A stretch of DNA of 64,000 nt, from positions 1 through 64,000 of the forward strand of contig DWYV01000004.1 in NCBI GenBank assembly GCA_019118525.1, written 5' to 3'. Under the pieces are notes generated by a model. It did not search any database, was not told the DNA's origin, and was given only the letters and a program-made list of their open reading frames with translations. This DNA is from Candidatus Bariatricus faecipullorum (GTDB taxonomy: Bacteria; Bacillota; Clostridia; Lachnospirales; Lachnospiraceae). The translations under genes and the position numbers were made by a program. Shown here one piece after another: positions 16,184-24,158 of this stretch. Each line of letters begins with the position of its first letter. Positions within the stretch are counted from its first letter, which is position 1.

Positions 16184-16217
16184 AAGGGAGACAGCTTTTT
16201 TACAAAGTGTCTCCCTT
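16184..16217 (-). terminator. Hairpin after metY
   Basis: Arms AAGGGAGACA (16184-16193) and TGTCTCCCTT (16208-16217) enclose a 14-base loop, 30 bases past the metY stop. On the minus strand the tail is CTGCTG, so the U-tract is poor; on the plus strand it is TTCCTG. It probably limits read-through into the GrpB fusion gene. Confidence 0.55.
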
Positions 16218-16246
16218 TTCCTGTTTGTTTCTTACAATTTATATCT

Positions 16247-17527
16247 TTATACTTCTTCCAGCGCCTGCTGAAGGTCTGCGATAATATCTTCGATATTTTC
16301 CAGGCCCACACTGAAGCGGATTAAATCCGGCTGTACGCCTGCCTCCAGGAGCTCCTGCTCGTTCATCTGGCGGTGGGTATGGCTTGCCGGATGAAGCACA
16401 CAGCTTCTGGCATCTGCCACATGGGTTACGATAGCTATCATTTTCAGGAAATCCATCATTCTGACCGCTGCGTCTCTTCCGCCCTTCAGGCCAAAGGTAA
16501 TGACGCCGCAGGAGCCGTTGGGAAGGTACTTCTTCGCCAGCTCATGGTATTTATCCCCTTCCAGGTCCGGGCAGTTTACCCAGGCCACTTTCTCGTGCGC
16601 CTGCAGATACTGTGCCGCTTTCAGGGCATTCTCACAGTGTCTGGGCATTCTCAGGTGGAGGGTCTCCAGACCAAGGTTCAGAAGGAATGCATTCTGGGGA
16701 GACTGAATGGACCCCAGGTCTCTCATCATCTGAGCCGTGGCTTTGGTGATATAGGCTCCCTTTCCAAACCGCTCCGTATAAACCAGACCATGGTAGGTCT
16801 CATCCGGTGTGGTAAGTCCCGGGAACTTGTCAGCGTATTTCTCCCAGTCAAAGTTTCCGCTGTCCACGATGGCCCCGCCCACGCAGGCCGCGTGACCGTC
16901 CATGTATTTGGTGGTGGAATGGGTTACGATATCTGCTCCCCACTCAAAAGGCCGGCAGTTTATCGGTGTGGCAAAGGTATTGTCCACAATCAGCGGAACG
17001 CCGTGGGCGTGCGCTGCTTTTGCGAATTTTTCAATATCCAGAACCGTCAGGGCCGGGTTGGCGATGGTTTCACCCACCACTGCCTTTGTGTTTTCCTGGA
17101 ACGCCGCGTTCAGTTCTTCTTCTGTGCAGTCCGGGTCCACGAAGGTGGCCTGAATTCCCATCTTCCGGATAGTATGGGCATACAGATTATAGGTGCCTCC
17201 ATATACAGCGGAGGAACAGATAATATGGTCCCCTGCCTCTGCGATGTTCATGATGGCATAGAAGTTTGCCGCCTGGCCGGAGGAGGTCAGCATGGCAGCC
17301 ACGCCGCCTTCCAGGTCGCATATTTTCGCAGCTACGGCATCGTTGGTGGGGTTCTGCAGTCTGGTGTAAAAATAGCCGGATTTTTCCAGGTCAAAAAGCT
17401 GCCCCATCTCGTCGCTGTCGTCATATTTGAAGGTTGTGCTCTGTACAATCGGCACGATTCTCGGTTCTCCGTTTTTCGGGGTGTATCCGGACTGGATACA
17501 TTTTGTTTCAATTCTGTAATCGCTCAT
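16247..17527 (-). CDS. metY: O-acetylhomoserine sulfhydrylase / aminocarboxypropyltransferase
   Basis: The 426-residue PLP enzyme belongs to the Cys/Met metabolism family, with FYTRLQNPTNDAVAAKI, the cofactor Tyr/Gly region AVYGGTYNL, and the PLP lysine at K207 in THSTTKYMDGH. Length and the VPIVQSTTFKYDD start match MetY, which makes homocysteine from O-acetylhomoserine and sulfide. GAAGGAGG precedes the ATG. It follows the CFI-box gene by 19 bases. No SAM riboswitch or T-box is visible upstream. Confidence 0.94.
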   Translation of the reverse strand: MSDYRIETKCIQSGYTPKNGEPRIVPIVQSTTFKYDDSDEMGQLFDLEKSGYFYTRLQNPTNDAVAAKICDLEGGVAAMLTSSGQAANFYAIMNIAEAGDHIICSSAVYGGTYNLYAHTIRKMGIQATFVDPDCTEEELNAAFQENTKAVVGETIANPALTVLDIEKFAKAAHAHGVPLIVDNTFATPINCRPFEWGADIVTHSTTKYMDGHAACVGGAIVDSGNFDWEKYADKFPGLTTPDETYHGLVYTERFGKGAYITKATAQMMRDLGSIQSPQNAFLLNLGLETLHLRMPRHCENALKAAQYLQAHEKVAWVNCPDLEGDKYHELAKKYLPNGSCGVITFGLKGGRDAAVRMMDFLKMIAIVTHVADARSCVLHPASHTHRQMNEQELLEAGVQPDLIRFSVGLENIEDIIADLQQALEEV

Positions 17528-17546
17528 TGTCTTTCCTCCTTCGTTC

Positions 17547-18323
17547 TCAGGAATACAGCCAGGTTTCCCTGAGGGAATTTACCATATCTGTGTAAACCCG
17601 CCGGCATTCTTCCAGTTTCTTTTCCTCTGCAAGGGAAACGCAGGTACTTAAATAGGTTTCCCAGATATCCCGGTATATTTCCCCGGCGTTTTCCATTCGG
17701 TTAATCCGCTTTACAATCGTAGGGGCCACGTTATAGTACTCCTCTACCAGTTCCTTTCCTCCAGGCGTATTTACCAGGTATTCATCCCGGTAATTCCTGA
17801 GAAGGGTCAGTTCCCGGCAGTCATCGTCCCGCCCCAGGCTTTCGCAGACAGCCGTGGTAATATAGCAGAAACGGGAGCGGAATCCGCTCTGTATTTCATC
17901 AAACGTAGATTTGCTGATTTTCATGTCCAGGCTGTTTTCATTCCAGAGTTCAATCATCCGGTCTACAAACAGTTCCCCGCTTTCTGTTTTTCCATAGCGG
18001 AACATGGGAATCACGTAAGCCACCATGGACAGATTATACGGCATCAGAATACTTTCCTTCTTCCGCCGGGACGGCTGTTCGTCCAGAAGTTCCTTCATCA
18101 TGCCCGGCAGAATCCCTGCCAGCTCATCCAGAACCTGCTGTTTCTCCTCATCCCCTGCACTTTCGTACTGCGTGGATACAGCCGTAAACAGAGGCCGGAA
18201 GGATTCATACTGGTCTTTGAAGACCGTCTCATAATTCTTTTTGTTAAATTCCTTCGAGAGGGGAACCAGAAGCGAAAAAAGCCTGCCAAATTCCTCCTGG
18301 ATTTCCTGGATTTCCAGTGTCAT
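17547..18323 (-). CDS. Helical protein with a CFI-box motif, function unknown
   Basis: The 258-residue protein is acidic and helical throughout, with no membrane helix or signal peptide. Residues 153-160 read CYITTAVC, followed by LTLLRNYRDEYL; this resembles the CFI-box-CTERM motif (typically CFIATA...LRxFRD) of unknown role. Here the box is internal, with about 75 further helical residues. The ATG overlaps the region of the yebC stop (2 bases between), with GGAGGAAT before it. It lies between yebC and metY and is likely cotranscribed with both. Confidence 0.65.
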   Translation of the reverse strand: MTLEIQEIQEEFGRLFSLLVPLSKEFNKKNYETVFKDQYESFRPLFTAVSTQYESAGDEEKQQVLDELAGILPGMMKELLDEQPSRRKKESILMPYNLSMVAYVIPMFRYGKTESGELFVDRMIELWNENSLDMKISKSTFDEIQSGFRSRFCYITTAVCESLGRDDDCRELTLLRNYRDEYLVNTPGGKELVEEYYNVAPTIVKRINRMENAGEIYRDIWETYLSTCVSLAEEKKLEECRRVYTDMVNSLRETWLYS

Positions 18324-18325
18324 TC

Positions 18326-19057
18326 CTATTCCTCCCAGTTATGGTACACTTCCTGCACATCGTCGTCATCTTCCAGCAGGTCCAGTGTTTTCTGAATGCT
18401 CTTGATATCCCCTTCGTCTTCCAGTTTTACCCAGGTCTGGGGAATCATGGTTACTTCTGCACTGGCCATGGGAATTCCTGCCTCTTCCAGAGCCAGTCTG
18501 ACCTCGCTGAAATCATCCGGGGAAGTGAATATTTCAAAGCTGTCTTCCTCCTCGGAAAAATCTTCCGCACCGGCGTCCAGGGCCTGCATCATCAGGTCGT
18601 CCGCATCCAGACTGCATTCTTCCTTGTCCACAATAATCTGTCCTTTTCTGTCAAACATAAAGGATACACAGCCGCTGGTTCCGATATTTCCGTTTCCTTT
18701 CGTAAATGCGCTTCTTACGTTGGAGGCGGTCCGGTTCCGGTTGTCGGTCAGCGCTTCCACGATAATGGCTGTTCCGCCGGGACCGTATCCTTCATATGTA
18801 ATTCTCTCATAATTGTTGGCATTGCCGTCCCCGGCAGCCTTCTTGATACTCCGGTCAATATTGTCATTTGGCATATTGTTGGCTTTTGCCTTCGCGATAG
18901 CGTCCCGCAGCCGGCTGTTGTTCGCCGGGTCGGCTCCGCCGCCTTCCTTTACTGCTACGGCAATTTCCCTGCCAATCTTGGTAAAAATTTTTCCTTTTGC
19001 AGCATCATTCTTTTCTTTTTTATGCTTAATATTTGCAAATTTAGAATGTCCTGACAT
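18326..19057 (-). CDS. yebC: YebC/PmpR-family protein (TACO1-like)
   Basis: The 243-residue protein begins [22 protein letters not shown], the family hallmark, and carries [13 protein letters not shown] and [14 protein letters not shown]. YebC proteins were first described as DNA-binding regulators; recent work ties the family to relieving ribosome stalling on proline stretches. The frame is open 29 codons further upstream, but the conserved N-terminus fixes the start at 19057. A short CTGCCG/CGGCAG hairpin (19085-19102) without a U-tract lies just upstream. Confidence 0.95.
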   Translation of the reverse strand: MSGHSKFANIKHKKEKNDAAKGKIFTKIGREIAVAVKEGGGADPANNSRLRDAIAKAKANNMPNDNIDRSIKKAAGDGNANNYERITYEGYGPGGTAIIVEALTDNRNRTASNVRSAFTKGNGNIGTSGCVSFMFDRKGQIIVDKEECSLDADDLMMQALDAGAEDFSEEEDSFEIFTSPDDFSEVRLALEEAGIPMASAEVTMIPQTWVKLEDEGDIKSIQKTLDLLEDDDDVQEVYHNWEE

Positions 19058-19121
19058 CTCTCTCAACCTTTCCTGTCGTATTCCCTGCCGTTTTTGCGGC
19101 AGTATTAACTTATTTATTCTA

Positions 19122-19967
19122 TCATTCTTTTGAATTCTTTTCAATATGCACTTTCTGTATCATATTGTTATCTACGGAAAGCACCTGAAAGGTATATCCG
19201 GAAAACTGCACGGCACACTTCTCATCCTCGGCGGGAATCCGGTCCAGGCAGTCAATCAGGTACCCGTTGATGGTATCGTAATCTTCCGCCTCAAAGGATA
19301 TCCCCAGGATTTCCTCCAGGTCGCTCAGCTGTGTCATGCCGTCAGCCGTCCAGGTGCCGTCGGGCTGGCGGACTATCAGCTCTTCTTCCCGGTCATACTC
19401 ATCCTGGATATTCCCCACAATTTCTTCTACAATATTCTCCATGGTAACGATTCCTTCGGTCTGCCCGTATTCATCCAGAATCACCGCCATGTGGAATTTT
19501 TCCTTCTGCATTTCCTGAAACAGTTTGTCTATCCGGCGGGTCTCCGGAACGAACTTCAGGGGACGGATATATTCCCTGAGTTCTTTTACCGGAACATTGC
19601 CGTATCCTTTTGAGAAATAGCAGTTCATCACATCCCGCAGATGAATCATGCCGGTAATGGTGTCGATGTCCCCTTCGTAAACAGGAAATCTGGAATAATT
19701 GGAATCCAGAATAAAACGGATTGCGTCTTCCAGCAGCATCTCTCCGTCCAGGGCAACGATATGTTTCCGGTGAATCATAATATTACGGACTTCTTCGTCC
19801 ATGTACTCGAAGATGTTGCATATCATCTTCATTTCCCGCCGGGAAAGAACTCCTTTCTCGTATCCTTCTTCTACTTTTTCGAGTATCTCTTCGGCAATTT
19901 TTTCCTGGTCCTCATTGTCTGAAAAAACTCGCCGCATCTTTTGCAGCAGATTACTGTCGCCTTCCAT
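19122..19967 (-). CDS. CBS-pair/CorC_HlyC domain protein without membrane domain
   Basis: The 281-residue protein has a CBS pair (about residues 60-185: [62 protein letters not shown]) and a C-terminal CorC_HlyC transporter-associated domain (about 200-275). It lacks the DUF21 membrane domain of full hemolysin-C/CorC transporters, so it is like E. coli CorC, thought to modulate Mg/Co efflux. The N-terminal 50 residues are helical. It is the last gene of the nnr-alr-mazF group. Confidence 0.88.
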   Translation of the reverse strand: MEGDSNLLQKMRRVFSDNEDQEKIAEEILEKVEEGYEKGVLSRREMKMICNIFEYMDEEVRNIMIHRKHIVALDGEMLLEDAIRFILDSNYSRFPVYEGDIDTITGMIHLRDVMNCYFSKGYGNVPVKELREYIRPLKFVPETRRIDKLFQEMQKEKFHMAVILDEYGQTEGIVTMENIVEEIVGNIQDEYDREEELIVRQPDGTWTADGMTQLSDLEEILGISFEAEDYDTINGYLIDCLDRIPAEDEKCAVQFSGYTFQVLSVDNNMIQKVHIEKNSKE

Positions 19968-19987
19968 AATCCTTTCTTTTTCTCCTT

Positions 19988-20344
19988 TTATGTATGAAAC
20001 GCCAGACTAATCCGAAGCGCCTCATCTACTTTTCTCATCAGTTCCCGGTCCACATGGCAGACCATGTCCCGCAGTCTCCGTTTGTCAATGGTCCGTATCT
20101 GCTCCAGCAGAATCACAGAATCCCTGACAATATGATATCTCCGGGAATCTATCTCGACATGCGTCGGAAGTTTTGCCTTGTTCATTTTGGATGTGACCGC
20201 CGCTACGATAACAGTCGGGCTGTGACGGTTGCCCGTATCGTTCTGTATAATCAGTACCGGACGGATTCCTCCCTGTTCTGAGCCCACGACCGGACTTAAG
20301 TCTGCATAAAAAATATCTCCTCTTCTTACCTGCACTGTCTTCAC
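19988..20344 (-). CDS. ndoA: MazF/EndoA-type endoribonuclease toxin, no adjacent antitoxin
   Basis: The 118-residue protein matches Firmicutes EndoA/Maz[32 protein letters not shown], then [18 protein letters not shown] and [14 protein letters not shown]. EndoA cleaves mRNA at a short sequence. It starts with GTG at 20344 (a second GTG at 20335 is possible). It follows alr directly, as in Bacillus, but only 64 bases separate the two genes, so the ndoAI/mazE antitoxin normally between them is absent. That spacer contains the palindrome ATACTGTCAGTAT (20359-20371). Catalytic Arg, Ser/Thr and GGIRPV residues appear intact. Confidence 0.93.
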   Translation of the reverse strand: MKTVQVRRGDIFYADLSPVVGSEQGGIRPVLIIQNDTGNRHSPTVIVAAVTSKMNKAKLPTHVEIDSRRYHIVRDSVILLEQIRTIDKRRLRDMVCHVDRELMRKVDEALRISLAFHT

Positions 20345-20408
20345 ACTCCGATTTCAAGATACTGTCAGTATTGCCCTCTTTTCTCGGAAGTATTCTGTGC
20401 ATCCGGTT

Positions 20409-21578
20409 TTAACCAAAGCAGTCTGTCTGTCCGGCCACCTCTTTGTTCACCAGGTATTCCCGGGGAACCCGTTTGTTTATGTCACATACAAATTCATAGT
20501 GGAAGCGTCCGGAAATTCCGGCCAGTTCCTCCACGGTTATTTCCTCTTCCCCTCTTTTTCCCACAAGCACTGCCTCATCGCCAAAGCTGACATCCGGGAT
20601 GTGGGTCACATCCACCATAAACTGGTCCATGCACACCCGGCCCCGGATGGGGGCTCTCTGTCCGTGAATCAGAACCTCTCCTTTTCCGGAAAGTGTTCTG
20701 GGGTACCCGTCCCCGTAGCCTACAGGAATGGTAGCCAGTTTCACCGGCTCCCGGGCCACGAAGGTTCCTCCGTAGCTCACAGGCGTGCCCGGCTGAATCC
20801 ATTTTACAAAGGTTACATGGGACACCAGTTCCATGGCCGGCTTCAGGGGCACGGCTTTTTTGTTCACCTCATCGGAGGGGTACATTCCATAAGTGGAAAT
20901 CCCGGCCCGGGCCAGATTCATTCCTGCCTCCTCCGGCAGGTCAATGATGCCCGCGCTGTTGGCGCAGTGGTAATACGGAACGGTTACGCCCCGCTCTTTC
21001 AGCATTTCCTTCATTCGCAGGAAATCGTAAAGCTGCTTTCTGGCTGAAGTTTTATCTGTCTCGTCGGCCCGGGCAAAATGGGTAAACATGCCTTCCAGCT
21101 TTACGCCCGGCAGACGCGCGATTTCCGCAACGGTATCCGCGCTTTCCTCCGTAACCGGGAATCCCAGCCGGGACATTCCCGTATCGGATTTGATGTGGAA
21201 ATACGCGGTCTTTCCCATCTTCACGGCCGTCCGGGAAGCCTCTTTCGCAAGCTCCCTGTCATAGACGGTCATACGGATTTCTCCGGCCACCATCTCTTCA
21301 AACTGTTCCGGGAAGATACATCCCAGACAGAGCAGAGGCTTCTGAATTCCCGCTTTTCGCAGAACCATTGCCTCATCCAGGGTAGCCACGGCAAATCCCC
21401 AGACATAATCCACGGTTTCAAACATTTTCGCAATGGGAACCGCCCCGTGACCGTAACCGTCCGTCTTTATCACTACTATCATGTCCGTGCCTTCCGGAAT
21501 ATTCCGGTGCATGCTCTCCACATTGAATCGAATGGCATCCATGTCCACTACGGCACGGACTCTGCTGTATTTTTTCAT
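20409..21578 (-). CDS. alr: Alanine racemase
   Basis: The 389-residue PLP enzyme interconverts L- and D-alanine for peptidoglycan. The PLP lysine is K38 in VIKTDGYGHG; the second catalytic Tyr lies in VSYGGTFVA; and the C-terminal beta domain contains RVCMDQFMVD. GGAGGATG before the ATG lies inside the end of nnr, which overlaps by 4 bases. The gene order nnr-alr-mazF matches many Firmicutes. Confidence 0.97.
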   Translation of the reverse strand: MKKYSRVRAVVDMDAIRFNVESMHRNIPEGTDMIVVIKTDGYGHGAVPIAKMFETVDYVWGFAVATLDEAMVLRKAGIQKPLLCLGCIFPEQFEEMVAGEIRMTVYDRELAKEASRTAVKMGKTAYFHIKSDTGMSRLGFPVTEESADTVAEIARLPGVKLEGMFTHFARADETDKTSARKQLYDFLRMKEMLKERGVTVPYYHCANSAGIIDLPEEAGMNLARAGISTYGMYPSDEVNKKAVPLKPAMELVSHVTFVKWIQPGTPVSYGGTFVAREPVKLATIPVGYGDGYPRTLSGKGEVLIHGQRAPIRGRVCMDQFMVDVTHIPDVSFGDEAVLVGKRGEEEITVEELAGISGRFHYEFVCDINKRVPREYLVNKEVAGQTDCFG

Positions 21579-23092
21579 TTTTGTGCATCCTCCAGCTCTC
21601 TCCAGATTTTTCCGGCATATTCCGGCAGGTCCCCGGCCATTACGCTGTAACTGCCCTTTTCTTTTTCCGCAAGGCAGCCGGCCAGTCCGTGAAGATATAC
21701 ACCGAGAACAGCCGCGTCAAAGCCGGACATGTGCTGGGCCATCAGGCCGGCGATGGTTCCTGCCAGCACATCCCCGGAACCGGCTTTTGCCATGGCCGCG
21801 CATCCGGAGGTACTGATATACACCGGCTTTCCTTTCTGCCCCACCAGGGTTCTGCTGTCTTTCATAACACAGACCGCCCGGTACTCTTCGGTAAATTCCC
21901 GCAGCAGGGCCAGCCTTTCCTGCTTCAGTTCCTCGACTCCGTATCCGGACAGCCGGGACATTTCCATCATATGGGGTGTAAACACATAGTCGCCCCCGGC
22001 AATTTTTTCTTTTTCATCTTCCAGGAAGCGGGACAGAATATTCAGTCCGTCCGCATCAATCAGGCAGGGTTTCTGTCCGTAGTCCAGGACCGCACGCACG
22101 ATGTTGACGGCGATTTCCCGTTTTCCGAGGCCGGAACCCAGACAGATGACGTCCGCCCACTCCATCAGAGGCATCAGTCCCTTCGGCACGTCCCCGTCCT
22201 GCTGTCTCCAGGTGCTGATTAAGGCCTCCGGGAGCAGCTGCTGCAGAATGACCCGGTTGGTCTCCTCTGTATAAATCCTCACCAGTCCGGCGCCTGCTTT
22301 GTAAGCGGCCTTTGCCGCCAGATAGGCCGCTCCGCACATGCCTTCGCTTCCGGCAATCAGAAGCAGTTTTCCGTAAGTGCCCTTGTGGGAATCTTCCGGC
22401 CGCAGAGGACTCCGCTTTAATATATCCTCCCGGTCCAGCGTAAAGCAGACATCCTCCCGGTTCCGGAATTCCGGATTCCAGATTCCCACCTTTCTTACCA
22501 GGACTTTCCCTGCCACGCTTTTTCCCGGATAAAGCAGAAGCCCTACCTTGGGGTAGGCAAAGGTTACCGTCATATCCGCCTGAAACGCGCAGCCCATGAT
22601 GTCCCCGGTGTCCGCCGAGATACCGGACGGGATATCCACTGCCACCTTCCGGCCCCGGCAGCGGTTCATCTGCTCCAGCACTTCTTTATAATGTCCTTCC
22701 ACCGGCCGCGACAGCCCGATTCCAAAAACAGCATCTATGATTACACTATATTCCTCTTTTTCCCAGGTGTTTCCTGCCGGAATTCCCATATGCTCCAGAA
22801 TTTCCATCTGCTGTCTCGTTTCCGGGCTTCGGGATTCCATCTTTCCCACAAATACCGTTTCCGGCCGGCAGCCTTCCTCCGCCAGGAGCCTTGCAATGGC
22901 AAACCCGTCGCCGCCATTATTCCCCGAGCCGCAGACAATCAGGGCCCGGCTCAGGTCCGTTCCCTCTTCCTTCATGGCCGCCACTGTCTCCAGGGCCGCC
23001 CGCTCCATCAGCACAAGGGAGGGAATCCCCATCTGCTGAATCATTCTGCTGTCTGCTTCTTTCATCTGTTGTGAATTCAATGCATACTGCAT
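21575..23092 (-). CDS. nnr: Bifunctional NAD(P)H-hydrate epimerase / ADP-dependent dehydratase
   Basis: The 505-residue protein fuses the YjeF_N epimerase (residues 1-215; CGSGNNGGDGFAIARLL, AVFGIGLSRP) to the ribokinase-like NAD(P)HX dehydratase (225-500; KGTYGKLLLIAGSEGMCGA, GSGLGKREI, GSGDVLAGTIAGL). It repairs hydrated, inactive NADH and NADPH. Both active sites look intact. It heads the nnr-alr-mazF-corC group. The acpS gene often upstream is missing here; instead the upstream spacer carries a folded repeat and the rex terminator. Confidence 0.95.
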   Translation of the reverse strand: MQYALNSQQMKEADSRMIQQMGIPSLVLMERAALETVAAMKEEGTDLSRALIVCGSGNNGGDGFAIARLLAEEGCRPETVFVGKMESRSPETRQQMEILEHMGIPAGNTWEKEEYSVIIDAVFGIGLSRPVEGHYKEVLEQMNRCRGRKVAVDIPSGISADTGDIMGCAFQADMTVTFAYPKVGLLLYPGKSVAGKVLVRKVGIWNPEFRNREDVCFTLDREDILKRSPLRPEDSHKGTYGKLLLIAGSEGMCGAAYLAAKAAYKAGAGLVRIYTEETNRVILQQLLPEALISTWRQQDGDVPKGLMPLMEWADVICLGSGLGKREIAVNIVRAVLDYGQKPCLIDADGLNILSRFLEDEKEKIAGGDYVFTPHMMEMSRLSGYGVEELKQERLALLREFTEEYRAVCVMKDSRTLVGQKGKPVYISTSGCAAMAKAGSGDVLAGTIAGLMAQHMSGFDAAVLGVYLHGLAGCLAEKEKGSYSVMAGDLPEYAGKIWRELEDAQK

Positions 23093-23146
23093 ACTTGCAT
23101 TCTCCTGTCTTTTCCTGTACTGTCTGCTGTTTCCATGGTCTGTCTG

Positions 23147-23281
23147 GCGCGATACCGCCGATTGCCTGACGGCGAGTACAGCTCACAGCAAAGCTGTTCG
23201 CTGTACTTGCCCGTCAAATGCCCGTCTGCCTGTGCAGGCAGGCCTGCCCCTTCAGCCGGTCACTTGACAGGCTTATCGCGC
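23147..23281. repeat. Branched palindromic element between nnr and rex
   Basis: Outer arms GCGCGATA (23147-23154) and TATCGCGC (23274-23281) enclose two hairpins. One at 23167-23216 pairs TGACGG with CCGTCA and GTACAGC with GCTGTAC. The other, near 23225-23240, pairs CTGCCTG with CAGGCAG. Inner GCCTG/CAGGC segments extend the outer stem. It directly abuts the rex terminator. No coding potential is seen. Confidence 0.6.
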
Positions 23282-23285
23282 AAAA

Positions 23286-23318
23286 ACGTGTGGAGAAGGG
23301 TCTCCCTTTTCCACACGT
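23286..23318 (-). terminator. Terminator of rex
   Basis: Arms ACGTGTGGAGAAGGG and CCCTTTTCCACACGT (one mismatch) enclose a 3-base loop, and on the minus strand are followed by TTTTTGCGCG. It lies 55 bases past the rex stop. Confidence 0.85.
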
Positions 23319-23372
23319 CATCTTCACTGATGTCCCGAAATGCCTGCCGCATTTTCTGTCTCATCTGTTCTG

Positions 23373-24020
23373 TTATCTGTCTTTATGTTCCTGATGATAA
23401 CGGCTGATATTGTAGGACAGCCGCATCAGGCTTTCCGAAAGATGCACGTTTTCCACAATCACGTTGTCCGGGAGATTCAAATCCGTATGAGCAAAATTCC
23501 AGATGGCGCGAATGTCATTGTCCACCAGCAGGTTTGCCACTTCCACTGCTTTTTCCTTTGGAATGGTCAGCACGCCGATTTCTATGTGATTCTCCTGGAT
23601 AAAATCCTTCAGTTCCTCCATCATCCGAATGGGTATCCCTCTCACTGTCTTTCCTTTCAGTGCGGGATTCACGTCAAAGAGACCTTTCAGTATAAATCCT
23701 CTTTTTTCAAAAGACTGGTAATTTGCAAGAGCCTGACCCAGATTACCTGCGCCGATGATAATGTAATTGTGGTTCTCGTCCAGCCCCAGTATCTTTCCAA
23801 TCTCAGTGTACAGATATTTTACATTATATCCATACCCCTGCTGTCCAAATCCGCCAAAATTATTCAGATCCTGGCGAATCTGCGAAGCAGTTACCTTCAT
23901 GGTCTTGCTCAGGTCATTGGAGGAAATCCTCTCTACCCCCTGCTCCATCAGTTCCCCCAGATAACGGTAGTACCTGGGAAGCCGTCTGATTACTGCCTGT
24001 GAGATATCATGTCCTTCCAC
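23373..24020 (-). CDS. rex: Redox-sensing transcriptional repressor Rex
   Basis: The 215-residue protein has an N-terminal winged helix (1-80; SQAVIRRLPRYYRYL, TASQIRQDLNNFGGFGQQGYGY) and a Rossmann domain with GAGNLG at 90-95, ending in the domain-swapping C-terminal helix. Rex binds DNA when NAD+ is high and leaves it when NADH rises, opening fermentative pathways. It starts with GTG at 24020 behind GGAGGTGG. Two well-matching operators in this window (alcohol dehydrogenase and gap) are candidate targets. No such box was seen at its own promoter. Confidence 0.96.
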   Translation of the reverse strand: MEGHDISQAVIRRLPRYYRYLGELMEQGVERISSNDLSKTMKVTASQIRQDLNNFGGFGQQGYGYNVKYLYTEIGKILGLDENHNYIIIGAGNLGQALANYQSFEKRGFILKGLFDVNPALKGKTVRGIPIRMMEELKDFIQENHIEIGVLTIPKEKAVEVANLLVDNDIRAIWNFAHTDLNLPDNVIVENVHLSESLMRLSYNISRYHQEHKDR

Positions 24021-24052
24021 TTTCCAGCCACCTCCATTGTTTTTCTTGTACT

Positions 24053-24081
24053 ATTATATAAAACCGCTCTAAAAAAGTCAA
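24053..24081 (-). promoter_or_regulatory. Sigma-A promoter of rex
   Basis: On the minus strand TTGACT (24076-24081) and TATAAT (24053-24058) are 17 bases apart, about 33 bases before the GTG start. Confidence 0.8.
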
Positions 24082-24090
24082 ACTTAATAG

Positions 24091-24118
24091 TTGTTTTTTG
24101 TCGTAATTCCGTTATAAT
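24091..24118 (+). promoter_or_regulatory. Sigma-A promoter of the ABC-F gene
   Basis: TTGTTT (24091-24096) and TATAAT (24113-24118) are 16 bases apart, 40 bases upstream of the ATG. It is divergent from the rex promoter with 9 bases between them. Confidence 0.7.
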
Positions 24119-24158
24119 TATGTAGATATATCATTTTTTAGAACGGAGGGAAAAAACC

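Noticed and set aside
16177-16311. N-terminal extension of the GrpB fusion
   Set aside because: It would run through the metY terminator hairpin and into metY, and the extra residues do not belong to GrpB proteins.
17528-17546. SAM riboswitch or T-box before metY
   Set aside because: The gap to the upstream gene is only 19 bases and contains just the ribosome-binding site.
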